Below are positions 8,753 to 17,551 of a stretch of DNA of 64,000 nt, in pieces (within the stretch, counting starts at the first letter, position 1; each line of letters begins with the position of its first letter). The translations under genes were made by a program, and so were the position numbers. The notes beneath the pieces were generated by a model. That model was given only the letters and a program-made list of their open reading frames with translations, searched no databases and was not told the DNA's origin. This DNA comes from Bryobacteraceae bacterium (lineage in GTDB: Bacteria; Acidobacteriota; Terriglobia; Bryobacterales; Bryobacteraceae): contig JAWKHH010000001.1 of assembly GCA_041394945.1 (NCBI GenBank), positions 1,426,001-1,490,000 of the forward strand. The letters are read 5' to 3'.

Positions 8753-9765
8753 ATAACTTGACCAAGACCGATCGAGAAGAAATCGTCTCGCGGGTGATCA
8801 CCACGGTTGAGACAAAGCACTTTGATCCACAATTCCCGCGAGAGCAGTGGAGGTCGGAGGTGGAGCGACTTCGTGGCTCCATCATCGATGGAGCAACAAC
8901 ATCCCAGTTCGAATCTGCGCTGAGCAACGTTGTGCGCGAGTACGGGACACCGGATTCGGCGTTCTTTCACGAGAGCCAACGCAACAAGGTCCCAAAGGGG
9001 TTGGCGGCGCGATTCCAATACTGCCAGCCAAACGAGTGCGCTCCGGCAGCTACCCAGGCTTCACCAGCAGGCGACGTAATGATCTCGAGGCTCGGCGGCG
9101 GCGTCGGATGGCTCAAGGTAACGAAGTTTCCCGGCACGGTTGGCGTGGACATCGCGAAGCAGATTGACCATGGCATCCATGAACTCAAGGACTGTGATCG
9201 ATTGATCGTCGACCTTCGTGGGAACGCCGGTGGCGGACTCGCCTTTCTCCGTGTGATGAGCTACCTGACGCCGGAGCGCCTACCCGTTGGATATAGCGTC
9301 ACGCGCCCTCGGGCGGAGTCCGGGTACACCAAAGAGAACCTGGCTGTCTTTGATCGGATTCCATCACAGAAGGCATCTCTGATCTGGCTCGCATTGAAGT
9401 TTGGATTCCGCGACGACTCGGTCACCATTATCACTGAGGGATTGGGCGCCAGATCTTTCCACGGAAAGATCGCAGTCTTGGTAGACGAGAACACGACGGG
9501 AGCTGGCGAACGCATCGCGGCCTTCGCGCAGGAACGCAAGCTCGCTCCTATCGTCGGAGCGCGCACAGCGGGAAAACTGATTTGTTGCAGCGTTTATAAG
9601 GTCGGGCAAGGCTACTACGTTCGCGTGCCGGCCAGGGCCTGGTTCACCTGGGGTGGAGAGTTTCTCGAGGAGAAGGGCGTGGCGCCAGACTGTGCCGTGT
9701 CAAGCACGGAAAATGCCTCTGACCTTCAGCTTCAGAGAGCGGTCGATGTAGTCCGAAGCCTTTAG
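8749..9765 (+). CDS. S41 (tail-specific protease) family protein, probable pseudo-enzyme
   Basis: 338 aa from the ATG 8749, overlapping the CHAT stop (ATGA) with GAGAGGAACG upstream. The S41 core is visible: 'DRLIVDLRGNAGGGLAFL', 'IAVLVDENTTGAGERIAAF' and 'PIVGARTAGK'. In active CtpA-type enzymes the Ser lies three residues before the Glu of the SAS/AGE motif, and the general-base Lys lies 25 residues later. Here those positions are Gly251 and Lys276, so Lys is kept but Ser is replaced. No signal peptide is seen, so it is probably cytoplasmic. It could be an inactive binding partner or use unusual chemistry. Confidence 0.75.
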   Translation: MNNLTKTDREEIVSRVITTVETKHFDPQFPREQWRSEVERLRGSIIDGATTSQFESALSNVVREYGTPDSAFFHESQRNKVPKGLAARFQYCQPNECAPAATQASPAGDVMISRLGGGVGWLKVTKFPGTVGVDIAKQIDHGIHELKDCDRLIVDLRGNAGGGLAFLRVMSYLTPERLPVGYSVTRPRAESGYTKENLAVFDRIPSQKASLIWLALKFGFRDDSVTIITEGLGARSFHGKIAVLVDENTTGAGERIAAFAQERKLAPIVGARTAGKLICCSVYKVGQGYYVRVPARAWFTWGGEFLEEKGVAPDCAVSSTENASDLQLQRAVDVVRSL

Positions 9766-9804
9766 TGCCAATCGGCATGAATATTTGAATTTCGGAGGTG
9801 CTCA

Positions 9805-12651
9805 ATGCAGGTTACTCTGCTTGGACTAGTTGTGTCAGCTACACTGGCCGCCGGTGTAGCTTTTGGTCAGGCGGCCGCGATGAACGGAGAGATCACCGGG
9901 ACCGTGCTCGATCCTAGCGGGGCGCCTGTCACCACCGCAAACGTGACCGTGGTGAATGCCAGCACAGGGTATGAACGCTCGGCAAGAACCAATTCCGCCG
10001 GGCTCTACAGGGTCCCAATCCTTCCATTGGGCAACTATTCTGTGACTGTCGAGGGCGAAGGCTTCGCTACCTACCAGCAAGAAGGAATAGTGCTCAACGC
10101 GGGCACCGCGGCGACCGTGGATGTGAAACTTCAGTTGCGAAGCGTCACCACGGAAGTCCATGTCTCTTCGGCCGCGCCAATCGTTGATGTGGCCAGGACG
10201 GATCAGGGGAGTACAATGACCTCCAACGCGATCGTCAACCTGCCGCTTGTTTCCAGGAATCCTTTGAACTTCATCTTGCAGCAGCCAAACGTCAGTGGGC
10301 GCGCCAATACAGAGTTCGGTGTCCCTCGCAAGCTCAATGCCAACGGTTTCAACAACCGCGTGAACTACCTGCTCGACGGCAGCAACAATGTTCAGAGCGA
10401 CCGCGCAGGCATTCGTTTGCTTCCGATCTCGCAAACGTGGATTCAGGAGGTCCAGGCCGTCAGCAACGGGTTCGCACCCGAGTTTGGCAATACCGTTGGA
10501 ACGGTGTTCAACACGATTACTCGCTCGGGCACGAACGAGTTGCACGGCACGGCTGGTTACCTGTTCCGGCGAACGCCGATGAGTGCCCGACCTGCTCTCC
10601 TTCCGGAGGGTCCGCCGACCCCTGAAGTGAACGTCGATTCCGTCCTCGCGAATGCGGGTGGCCGGCTCGTGGAAGACCGAGCATTCTTCTTCGTGGGGTA
10701 CGAACGAGTCAAGCGTGACCTCCCGGTACCCGTCACTGTCCCGCCTTCCACAATCGCCCAACTCGGGCTGCCGGCGAGCTTCGCCGACCCAATACCGTTC
10801 ACCCAGAACATCTCCTTCCTCATCGGGAAGGTCGATTGGCAGCTAAATTCCAATCACCGGCTCTCCATGCGCTACAACGGACACCGCAACAACTCGCCCT
10901 ACAACAGCTCGGTAATCGGCGGTCTCTTCCTCGTCGATCGTACATACGAATTCGTCGACCGCTCGCACGCCGGCGCCGCTCAGTTGGTGAGCGTTCTTTC
11001 ACCAAACGCTGTGAACGAGTTGCGCTTTCAGATACCGATCCGAACGCAGTCACAGAACCGTTTCGAGGCAACCGGCTCGGGGCCATCTATCATGATTCCT
11101 GGCGTCGCGAGCTTCGGCAACTCGATAGACGTGGGATTCCGCTATGAGGAGTTGAGTCCCGAGGTGACCGAGAACTTCAGCTACAACCACGGACAGCACG
11201 CTTTGAAGGTAGGCGGGAGCATCCGGCAGATTCGCGACACGCAGGTTCAGGCAACCGCCGCCAACTACACGTTCCCAAACGCTGCAGCATACCTGGCTGC
11301 GCGGGATGGACTGAATCCACGAGCATACGTCAGCTTCATCCAGACGGTTGGTGATCCCTCTCTGAACTACAACTCGCTATTCGCCGGTTTCTATGTGCAA
11401 GACACGTGGAAACCACGATCGAACGTCACCTTGCTATATGGGATCCGCTATGACGTATACCGGCCACCGGCAGCGAACGAAGGCTCACCGTTTCCGTACT
11501 CGCGCGAGTTCCGGACCGACAAAAATAACGTGGCGCCGCGTTTAGGCGTGGCGGTCCGGCACGGCAGGACCGTTGTCCGGGGGAGCGCCGGCGTTTTCTA
11601 CGATCCCTTCCAAACGGATTTGTATCGTCGAGCGATCCTCAACAACGGTACGCCTCAGTTCTTCGCAATCGCGTTGACTCCTCAGATTCCGTTTGCGCCG
11701 GCCTTCCCCAATGTTCTTCCTGGAATCCCTCAAGGTGTTCCGCTTCCAGCCCAGGACATCACGACCGTCGTACCGGATTTCGCCAACCTGTATTCGATCA
11801 ATGCAAACCTTTCGGTGAGTCGCGAGCTCGCGAGAGACCTCGCCCTGACGGCGACCTACCTCTACACGCGAGGCAACCGCCTGCCGGTGATGCGCAACAT
11901 CAATCTGGTTCCATCTGGCCAGCAGTTGGCAGACGGACGGCCGATCTTCGGTCCGGCGCGCGTCTTCCCTGAGTTCGGCAACATTCTGGCAGCCGAGTCG
12001 GTCGGACAGTCCGTCTATAACGGCCTGAATCTGACGTTGAGTAAGCGGTTCTCCCGAGGTTTCGAGCTGTTCGGCACGTACACGTGGTCGCATGCCATCG
12101 ACGACGCCCCGGAGCAGAACAACATTGATAGTCCAAATTTCGTTTTGTCCGATCCGACCAATCGTCGCCGAGACCGCGGCAATTCCCTGACCGACCGGCG
12201 TCACGCCTTCAATGGGTACCTGGTCTACACGCCATCGCTGGAGGTCGGAAGCCGCGTGCTGCGGTACCTCGTAAACAGGAATCAGATCGCGATTATGGCG
12301 ACGATTCAGAGCGGTGACGTCTTCAACATCGGCAGCAATCGAGTGTTGAACGGGGATCCTTTGACGACCACCGCCTTTCAGCGACCACTCTTCATTGGTC
12401 GCAATACTATCCGCGGTCCTCGCACTTCGGAGTTCAACATCCGGTACACTCGCTTGATCCCTCTGACCGAGCGCATGAACATCGAGTTCATCGCTGAATC
12501 GACGAACGTCTTCAACCGGACGAACGTTGTTGGTCTGAACACGACGGCCACGGTTGACCCGGCCGGAAACATCATCGTTCCGCCTTCCCTCGCTGCGAGT
12601 GCCGCCCTTGATCAGCGTCTGTTGCAGCTCGGATTCCGCGTCTCGTTCTGA
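9805..12651 (+). CDS. Oar-like TonB-dependent receptor with carboxypeptidase-regulatory domain
   Basis: 948 aa. The start is the ATG 9805 with GGAGGTG six bases upstream. A signal peptide (~1-22) is followed by a CarboxypepD_reg beta-sandwich (~28-110, 'GTVLDPSGAPV', 'GLYRVPILPLGNY'). A plug-like region ('NVSGRAN...LLDGSNN') precedes a long outer-membrane beta-barrel ending in aromatic 'RVSF'. Such Oar-like receptors are heavily expanded in Acidobacteriota and are thought to bind or import polymers. It lies 39 bases after the S41-like gene on the same strand, so it is probably the last gene of the sigma/CHAT operon. It converges on the methyltransferase gene 12 bases on. Confidence 0.85.
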   Translation: MQVTLLGLVVSATLAAGVAFGQAAAMNGEITGTVLDPSGAPVTTANVTVVNASTGYERSARTNSAGLYRVPILPLGNYSVTVEGEGFATYQQEGIVLNAGTAATVDVKLQLRSVTTEVHVSSAAPIVDVARTDQGSTMTSNAIVNLPLVSRNPLNFILQQPNVSGRANTEFGVPRKLNANGFNNRVNYLLDGSNNVQSDRAGIRLLPISQTWIQEVQAVSNGFAPEFGNTVGTVFNTITRSGTNELHGTAGYLFRRTPMSARPALLPEGPPTPEVNVDSVLANAGGRLVEDRAFFFVGYERVKRDLPVPVTVPPSTIAQLGLPASFADPIPFTQNISFLIGKVDWQLNSNHRLSMRYNGHRNNSPYNSSVIGGLFLVDRTYEFVDRSHAGAAQLVSVLSPNAVNELRFQIPIRTQSQNRFEATGSGPSIMIPGVASFGNSIDVGFRYEELSPEVTENFSYNHGQHALKVGGSIRQIRDTQVQATAANYTFPNAAAYLAARDGLNPRAYVSFIQTVGDPSLNYNSLFAGFYVQDTWKPRSNVTLLYGIRYDVYRPPAANEGSPFPYSREFRTDKNNVAPRLGVAVRHGRTVVRGSAGVFYDPFQTDLYRRAILNNGTPQFFAIALTPQIPFAPAFPNVLPGIPQGVPLPAQDITTVVPDFANLYSINANLSVSRELARDLALTATYLYTRGNRLPVMRNINLVPSGQQLADGRPIFGPARVFPEFGNILAAESVGQSVYNGLNLTLSKRFSRGFELFGTYTWSHAIDDAPEQNNIDSPNFVLSDPTNRRRDRGNSLTDRRHAFNGYLVYTPSLEVGSRVLRYLVNRNQIAIMATIQSGDVFNIGSNRVLNGDPLTTTAFQRPLFIGRNTIRGPRTSEFNIRYTRLIPLTERMNIEFIAESTNVFNRTNVVGLNTTATVDPAGNIIVPPSLAASAALDQRLLQLGFRVSF

Positions 12652-12663
12652 CGGCGAACCGTT

Positions 12664-13287
12664 TCACGCGACTGCTTCGATGACGTGGACCATTCCAAAG
12701 AATCCGCGTCTCGCGACTACGGGATCCAAGCCGGCCTTGCGGACGTTCTCCAGCGGCTCGCGATTCCACCAGCATCCAAGAAGCGCAGCATGCTTAGGCG
12801 CCCGCCGGTCCTGCCATCTCGCGATTGCCGGCCAGTCACTGCGGCCGTGCTCCATTAGCAGAATGCGCCCACCAGGCCGGCATACACGCCGCATCTCGCG
12901 AAGCGCCTGAACTGGATCCGGGAAGGTGCACGTGCCAAGTGTCGACACAACCGTGTCAAACTCACCATCCGCGAACGCCAGTCGCGCGGCATCCATGATC
13001 GCTACCTTCGACGCGCCGCGTGACCGAGCCGCGGTTAGCATGGCTGGGCTGAGATCCACGATTACGACTTCCCCGGCGGCCGGGTAGTGTCCCAGATTAG
13101 TCCCTGTGCCGGCAGCCACTTCGAGCACTCGCCCGACGGCGGACCCCAACAGCCTCGATCGCAGCCGGTGGAAGATCAGCACCTCAAGCGGCACGACGAC
13201 AAGGTCGTACCATCGCGATGCACGGTCCCACTTGTTCTGCAGATCGCGTAGGGTATCCATCCGTAGCCCGCGCCCTTCCTCTTCCAT
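12664..13287 (-). CDS. Class I SAM-dependent methyltransferase
   Basis: 207 aa; M10 at 13260 is an alternative start. The Rossmann motif I is 'VLEVAAGTGTNL', motif II is 'VVIVDLSPAML', and 'DAARLAFADGEFDTVVST' is followed by 'CRPGGRILLMEHG'. This is the UbiE/Methyltransf_11 layout used for small-molecule methylation. The N-terminal 'WDRASRWYDLVV' is typical of phospholipid N-methyltransferase or UbiE-like enzymes. No substrate can be assigned. It stands alone, convergent with the receptor gene to the left. Confidence 0.8.
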   Translation of the reverse strand: MEEEGRGLRMDTLRDLQNKWDRASRWYDLVVVPLEVLIFHRLRSRLLGSAVGRVLEVAAGTGTNLGHYPAAGEVVIVDLSPAMLTAARSRGASKVAIMDAARLAFADGEFDTVVSTLGTCTFPDPVQALREMRRVCRPGGRILLMEHGRSDWPAIARWQDRRAPKHAALLGCWWNREPLENVRKAGLDPVVARRGFFGMVHVIEAVA

Positions 13288-13596
13288 GCTACGGAAGTCC
13301 TGCTGCCGTGACGAGCGATCGCGGATCCGGCTTCAGAAAAATTCTCAACGCACTTCCGATGACCGATTCTTCCCCGGACAAGCTCCGCAAGTATAAGAAA
13401 CACCGCGGACAGTGTTACCCGTCCTGGACATATTTCGGCTGCCCGAGGCTCTCCGATGCCAACTCGTTTTGTGGAATTGCAGGCATGCCTTACAAGAAGA
13501 ACATGCGACAACGCTTCTCCCAGTGCAACATGCACTATCACGGCAATGAGGGGCATAGCCGCGGACGTCACACGGCCCTGCCCGAGGAGCTTCACG
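13288..13596. other. Intergenic, no recognised gene
   Basis: Divergent region between the methyltransferase and the excisionase-like gene. No coding-like frame, tRNA or strong hairpin is seen. It may carry the promoters of both flanking genes and possibly an integrase attachment region. Confidence 0.4.
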
Positions 13597-13842
13597 ATGC
13601 CGGATGACGCCTGCGCGCTAATGACCGTCAACGAGACGGCAGCATACCTCCGGCTTGCACCTTGGACCATTCGCCATTGGGTGTGCCAAAAGAAGATTCC
13701 GTATGTGAGGCTTGGCCGCAGCGTGCGATTTCGCCGCAAGGATCTCGATCGCTTCGTCAATCAAAACCTGCACGGAAAGACCGATGAGCGCAACGGAAGT
13801 GGGCTTATATCGTCCGAACGGACGCGCGCAACGGCGACCTGA
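13597..13842 (+). CDS. Excisionase-family HTH protein (HTH_17)
   Basis: 81 aa. ATG 13597 has GAGGAG seven bases upstream. The core 'LMTVNETAAYLRLAPWTIRHWVCQKK' followed by 'IPYVRLGRSVRF' and 'KDLDRFV' is the winged HTH of MerR-like excisionases. It ends 31 bases before the integrase start used here, and overlaps an alternative integrase start at 13784. An Xis-Int pair controlling excision of the accessory block is the straightforward reading, although solo excisionase-like regulators are also common. Confidence 0.75.
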   Translation: MPDDACALMTVNETAAYLRLAPWTIRHWVCQKKIPYVRLGRSVRFRRKDLDRFVNQNLHGKTDERNGSGLISSERTRATAT

Positions 13843-13873
13843 CCCGGGACCGAAGTTCGGCAGGAAGGCTGAG

Positions 13874-15118
13874 ATGGGGAGAAGCCAGAAAAGAGACTAC
13901 TCAAGTGGGCCGATCTGGGACGGCGACCTCAAGAGGTGGCTGGCGGAGGTTGTGTACCCGGACAACACGCGGGGCCGTCGGCGCTTCCGCCGTCAGCGCG
14001 ACGCGCAGATCTGGTGGGCGGCTCAGCGGAAAGCGATCGAAGATGGATTGTGGGAGGCTCTCGCCAAGCCGAATCGGGTTTCGCTGGGCGAGGTAATCGC
14101 CCAATACCGTGAATACTCCAAGGCTCACCACAGATCATTTTCCACCTACGTCGACAACGGGCTTGCCGTACTCGAAAAGGCCCTCGGCTCAGGAACGCCG
14201 CTAAGGGAGATCTCGACGGCAGCTATCGAAAAAATGAAACTCCGTCGTCTAGAGATCGATAAGGTCGCCAAGTCTACCGTGGACAAAAACGTTGCGGTGG
14301 CGAAGTCGTTCTTCACCTGGTGCATCAATCAGGGGCTGACCAGTGAAAACCCCGTCAAGAAGGTTAAGCTCTTTCATGAGGACAACGAACGCGTTCGGTT
14401 CCTCGATCCCGACGCAGAGTATCCGAAACTGCTCGCAGAAGCCCGCAATGGCCCATGGTACCTGGAGCCGCTGATCGTCCTCGACGTGAACACGGGCCTC
14501 CGGCGCCGAAATATTCTAGGCCTCCGGTGGGACCAGATCGATTTCAAGCGCCGGATCATCCGCATCGAGAGCCGCACGAAGAGTGGACGGCCCCACAACC
14601 TGCCCTTGAACGAAACAGCGTTCAAGAAGCTCAAGGAGCTCCATCAGATGACCGGTTCGCACCGCCACGTCTTTGTTCACCTGGAAGGGAAATTTGAAGA
14701 CCATCCCATCATGGATGTTAAAAACGCGTTCAACGCCGCCGTCTCCCGCGCGAAGATTCATGATTTCCGGTTCCACGACCTCCGCCACACCTTCTGTTCC
14801 TGGCTCGCAATCCGCGGCGTCCCCCTCACTGCCATCCAGAAACTAGCCGGCCACAACTCAATTAAGATGACGCTTCGTTACGCCCATCTCAGTCCTCGCT
14901 ACCTCGCAGATGAGGTCAAGACGCTGGATCGGTTTCAGCAGAATGGAAAACCTCAGACCAAGTCAGATGCTGGCCACGGGTCTGCCGGGCGGGCCCACCG
15001 CGAGGCGGCAGATGCTGATTCCGAAAGCGGTGGCCCCTCATCACCAGCTTCTGAGAACCACGTGCGCACCCGCCGGCGTCGTGCAGTCAAGATGCAGCCA
15101 AAGCGCCAACACCCGTGA
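13874..15118 (+). CDS. Tyrosine-type site-specific integrase
   Basis: 414 aa from the ATG 13874, with AGGAAGG five bases upstream; ATG 13784 is possible. Residues ~1-60 form an arm-binding region, ~70-160 a SAM-like core-binding domain, and ~190-350 the catalytic domain. The catalytic set is intact: R210 ('TGLRRRN'), K236 ('TKSGRPH'), H301 and R304 ('HDLRHTF'), H327 ('LAGHNS') and the nucleophile Y336 ('RYAHLS'). A basic, low-complexity C-terminal tail follows. It probably mobilised part of the left accessory region, but no duplicated attachment site is evident by eye. Confidence 0.9.
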   Translation: MGRSQKRDYSSGPIWDGDLKRWLAEVVYPDNTRGRRRFRRQRDAQIWWAAQRKAIEDGLWEALAKPNRVSLGEVIAQYREYSKAHHRSFSTYVDNGLAVLEKALGSGTPLREISTAAIEKMKLRRLEIDKVAKSTVDKNVAVAKSFFTWCINQGLTSENPVKKVKLFHEDNERVRFLDPDAEYPKLLAEARNGPWYLEPLIVLDVNTGLRRRNILGLRWDQIDFKRRIIRIESRTKSGRPHNLPLNETAFKKLKELHQMTGSHRHVFVHLEGKFEDHPIMDVKNAFNAAVSRAKIHDFRFHDLRHTFCSWLAIRGVPLTAIQKLAGHNSIKMTLRYAHLSPRYLADEVKTLDRFQQNGKPQTKSDAGHGSAGRAHREAADADSESGGPSSPASENHVRTRRRRAVKMQPKRQHP

Positions 15119-15709
15119 CACCTACACCCGTGAGCCGCAATACGTGGTACAAGAGATAGTAAATTGACTGAGTTGCCGTGTCTTGCAGCCAATTTAGTTT
15201 GCTCCAAGCCTCAAAGAACTTGTTAAGCATCCTCTGGGCGGCCGCAGGACGGTCGTACCGCGTAGAGGCCAAGTGGTTCAGAAGGAACGAGGAAATCGTA
15301 TTCTCGTCCGGGTCACGCGCGCCGCAACATCAACTGTTCGAGATGGAACGGAACTAACTCCATCGTGCCAATACCACTCCTCTCGAACACAACCTCCTGA
15401 CAACGTCGCCAACACAATTTCCAGCCGAACGTGGGCCGGGATTCCGGGTCGTCCTCAAGCGGCGCTTGACGCGGGACTCGCGAGGGCAGCGCGTTTGCGC
15501 GTCTGAGTGAGACGTTGCTCAGTTCAGATCCCGCCGCTCCGATCCCAATCGTCTACTGCTGACAAAGCTTGTGTTCTCGCCTCAGGTCCCCGCCTTGTAA
15601 CCGCATCCAAGCCCCTTCAGCGGGCTCAGACGCTTCGCTGTCAGGTCTGAATCGATGCCCTCACGGGCCAGTGCCGTGCTAGACTGGGCCGGAATCATGG
15701 TATAGAGCC
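15119..15709. other. Intergenic, no recognised gene
   Basis: About 590 bases after the integrase. Short ORFs in all frames have no domain-like sequence or coding third-position bias. If the integrase sits at an element end, an attachment site could be here, but I found no tRNA fragment or copy of the tRNA-Asn 3' end. Confidence 0.5.
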
Positions 15710-17551
15710 GTGACCGATCTGCTGAACGAGTGGCGCAGTGACTTCCTGAAGCAGTTGTCGAAGAGCCTTGGCGGCGAGACAACCGGATTGACACTTCTCA
15801 ACTACGAAGATATGTCCTTCCGTACGTATCTCAGGCCCCCAATCGGTAGCAATGCGCTTACGCCACTCACGCTTACCGAAGATGAGCGGGACCGCATTGA
15901 AAAGGGGTTTAGCAACATTAAGGGCAACCCGACCGCTCTCGCGCCTGGCACGGGACCGGATGTCGAGAAGCTGTTCGACAGGCTCATTCATCGCGATCTC
16001 GCCCTTCCAATCTCCCTTTCCGCCGACGAGATGTTGACAGCAGCGGAGCTGCTATCGGCTCTTCGTATGCCGCCTTTTTGCCTGATTAGCGGCGCTTTTC
16101 TCGCGGCCGAACTCGACATCGCGGTGCTGCAACCGCAGGTCACCGCCATCCGGGCCCGGCAAGGGGCTCCGCCGCCGTATACCTTCTCCGGGACCGATCT
16201 CGACCCCTTCTTCTACGCACACCCCGCCTATGACAGCTTTAAGTTCAGGACCTCTGGCCTCGCTGAGCTTTACGAGCTCTTGTACTCGATTCTCACCGGG
16301 GCGTCCAATACCCGCAAGCTGGTCTACTGGGCGATCCCGATCTTCAGCGGCGGCATCTATCGGGGCGTACTTTTTGCTAATTCGTCAGGCACCGCCGAAG
16401 AAGAGAAACACCAGACGGCCTTGCGTGCGGCCTGCGAGCAGGTCGTCAGCGCCCTTCCGCATCTTGATCTTCACGCCGCCATTCACGCCAGCGGCGCGCC
16501 CGCGCCGCCGTCGCCTCTGATCCGCGCGCTCCGGTTGGTCCAGCCCCTGTGTTTCGCGGCGGTCCGCAACCCTGCGGGAACTTATACCTACTACCTTCGC
16601 TCCGCTGCCGAGGGAGCCGAGGCGACGCTGCAATTTACCGCCGTCAATGAAGTGATCGCTCTGCGCATGCGGACGCTCCAAAAGGCGCATCGCCGCGATA
16701 ACGAGATTCTTGTTGGTGAACCACCGCCGCTGGGCCAGTTTGAGCCGGCAAAACGCTTGCACAAGGAAGTACTGCGATACCTGAAAGGACTCAATCTTGA
16801 ACCGACTCTCGCGGCATCGATCCTGCATGCCGGCAGCAGCATCGAACTTTACTACGCCGTCGGCAAAAGCAAACTGGAAATGAAGCAGTCTATCCTCAGT
16901 CTCCAGACAGAAACTATCCGCCTTCACACCCAATCATCGCATCCGGTCTCCACAGTGCTGGCCGATCTGCCGCGGAGCACCGTCACGGCACTGGTCTTCA
17001 CCACTGCCAGCGCCACCCTTCCGACCATTCCAGCAGTGGCCGACGGTCAAGCCGTCGTGCTGGATCCATCCCGAACATTGATTGTCCGGATGGAACTGAG
17101 AAATCACGTCGGAACGCTTAGGGAGGCCTTCCGGCGAGGCCGTCTGGATCTCAACCCGGCCTCGTGCCTGAGCTTCGGAAACCGGTCGGTAAAATGGGAC
17201 GGCCATGTCTGGGTTGATGGCGACAGGAAACACAAATTCAAGGGACGCACTGTCGATCTCGCGGCAGTCGTGAAGGAACTGTGGCGGGCCGCGATGGGAG
17301 CGGTCCCGCCGGCCAGGGGCCGTAAGGACGAAACAAGGAAAAATCTCCGCTTGGCGTTCAAGAACCTGTGCGAGGCGCTCGGTATCGATGCCAAATCCGT
17401 GTTCACCGCCGGCGAACTGGCCATTTATGCGCCAACAGAGAAAACCATTCCCGATGCCGTGAGGTGCTACGTCTTCGAGGACGGCACGTTCGTCTCTTCT
17501 GCGGAATACCACCGGAAAGAGGTTTCACCGGCCGACGCTGTTTCGGCGTAG
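15710..17551 (+). CDS. Protein of unknown function, possibly GAF-like
   Basis: 613 aa from a GTG at 15710; no strong ribosome-binding site is seen. It has no signal peptide or membrane segment. Residues ~200-260 ('LVYWAIPIFSGGIYRGVLFANSSG' region, then a long helix) resemble the end of a GAF sensory domain. The middle has alternating helices and strands, and the C-terminal ~90 residues are basic and then acidic ('RCYVFEDGTFVSS'). I do not recognise the family with confidence. Its last 27 bases overlap the convergent ABC ATPase gene, so it is tied in position, if not in function, to the radical SAM/transporter operon. Confidence 0.6.
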   Translation: MTDLLNEWRSDFLKQLSKSLGGETTGLTLLNYEDMSFRTYLRPPIGSNALTPLTLTEDERDRIEKGFSNIKGNPTALAPGTGPDVEKLFDRLIHRDLALPISLSADEMLTAAELLSALRMPPFCLISGAFLAAELDIAVLQPQVTAIRARQGAPPPYTFSGTDLDPFFYAHPAYDSFKFRTSGLAELYELLYSILTGASNTRKLVYWAIPIFSGGIYRGVLFANSSGTAEEEKHQTALRAACEQVVSALPHLDLHAAIHASGAPAPPSPLIRALRLVQPLCFAAVRNPAGTYTYYLRSAAEGAEATLQFTAVNEVIALRMRTLQKAHRRDNEILVGEPPPLGQFEPAKRLHKEVLRYLKGLNLEPTLAASILHAGSSIELYYAVGKSKLEMKQSILSLQTETIRLHTQSSHPVSTVLADLPRSTVTALVFTTASATLPTIPAVADGQAVVLDPSRTLIVRMELRNHVGTLREAFRRGRLDLNPASCLSFGNRSVKWDGHVWVDGDRKHKFKGRTVDLAAVVKELWRAAMGAVPPARGRKDETRKNLRLAFKNLCEALGIDAKSVFTAGELAIYAPTEKTIPDAVRCYVFEDGTFVSSAEYHRKEVSPADAVSA

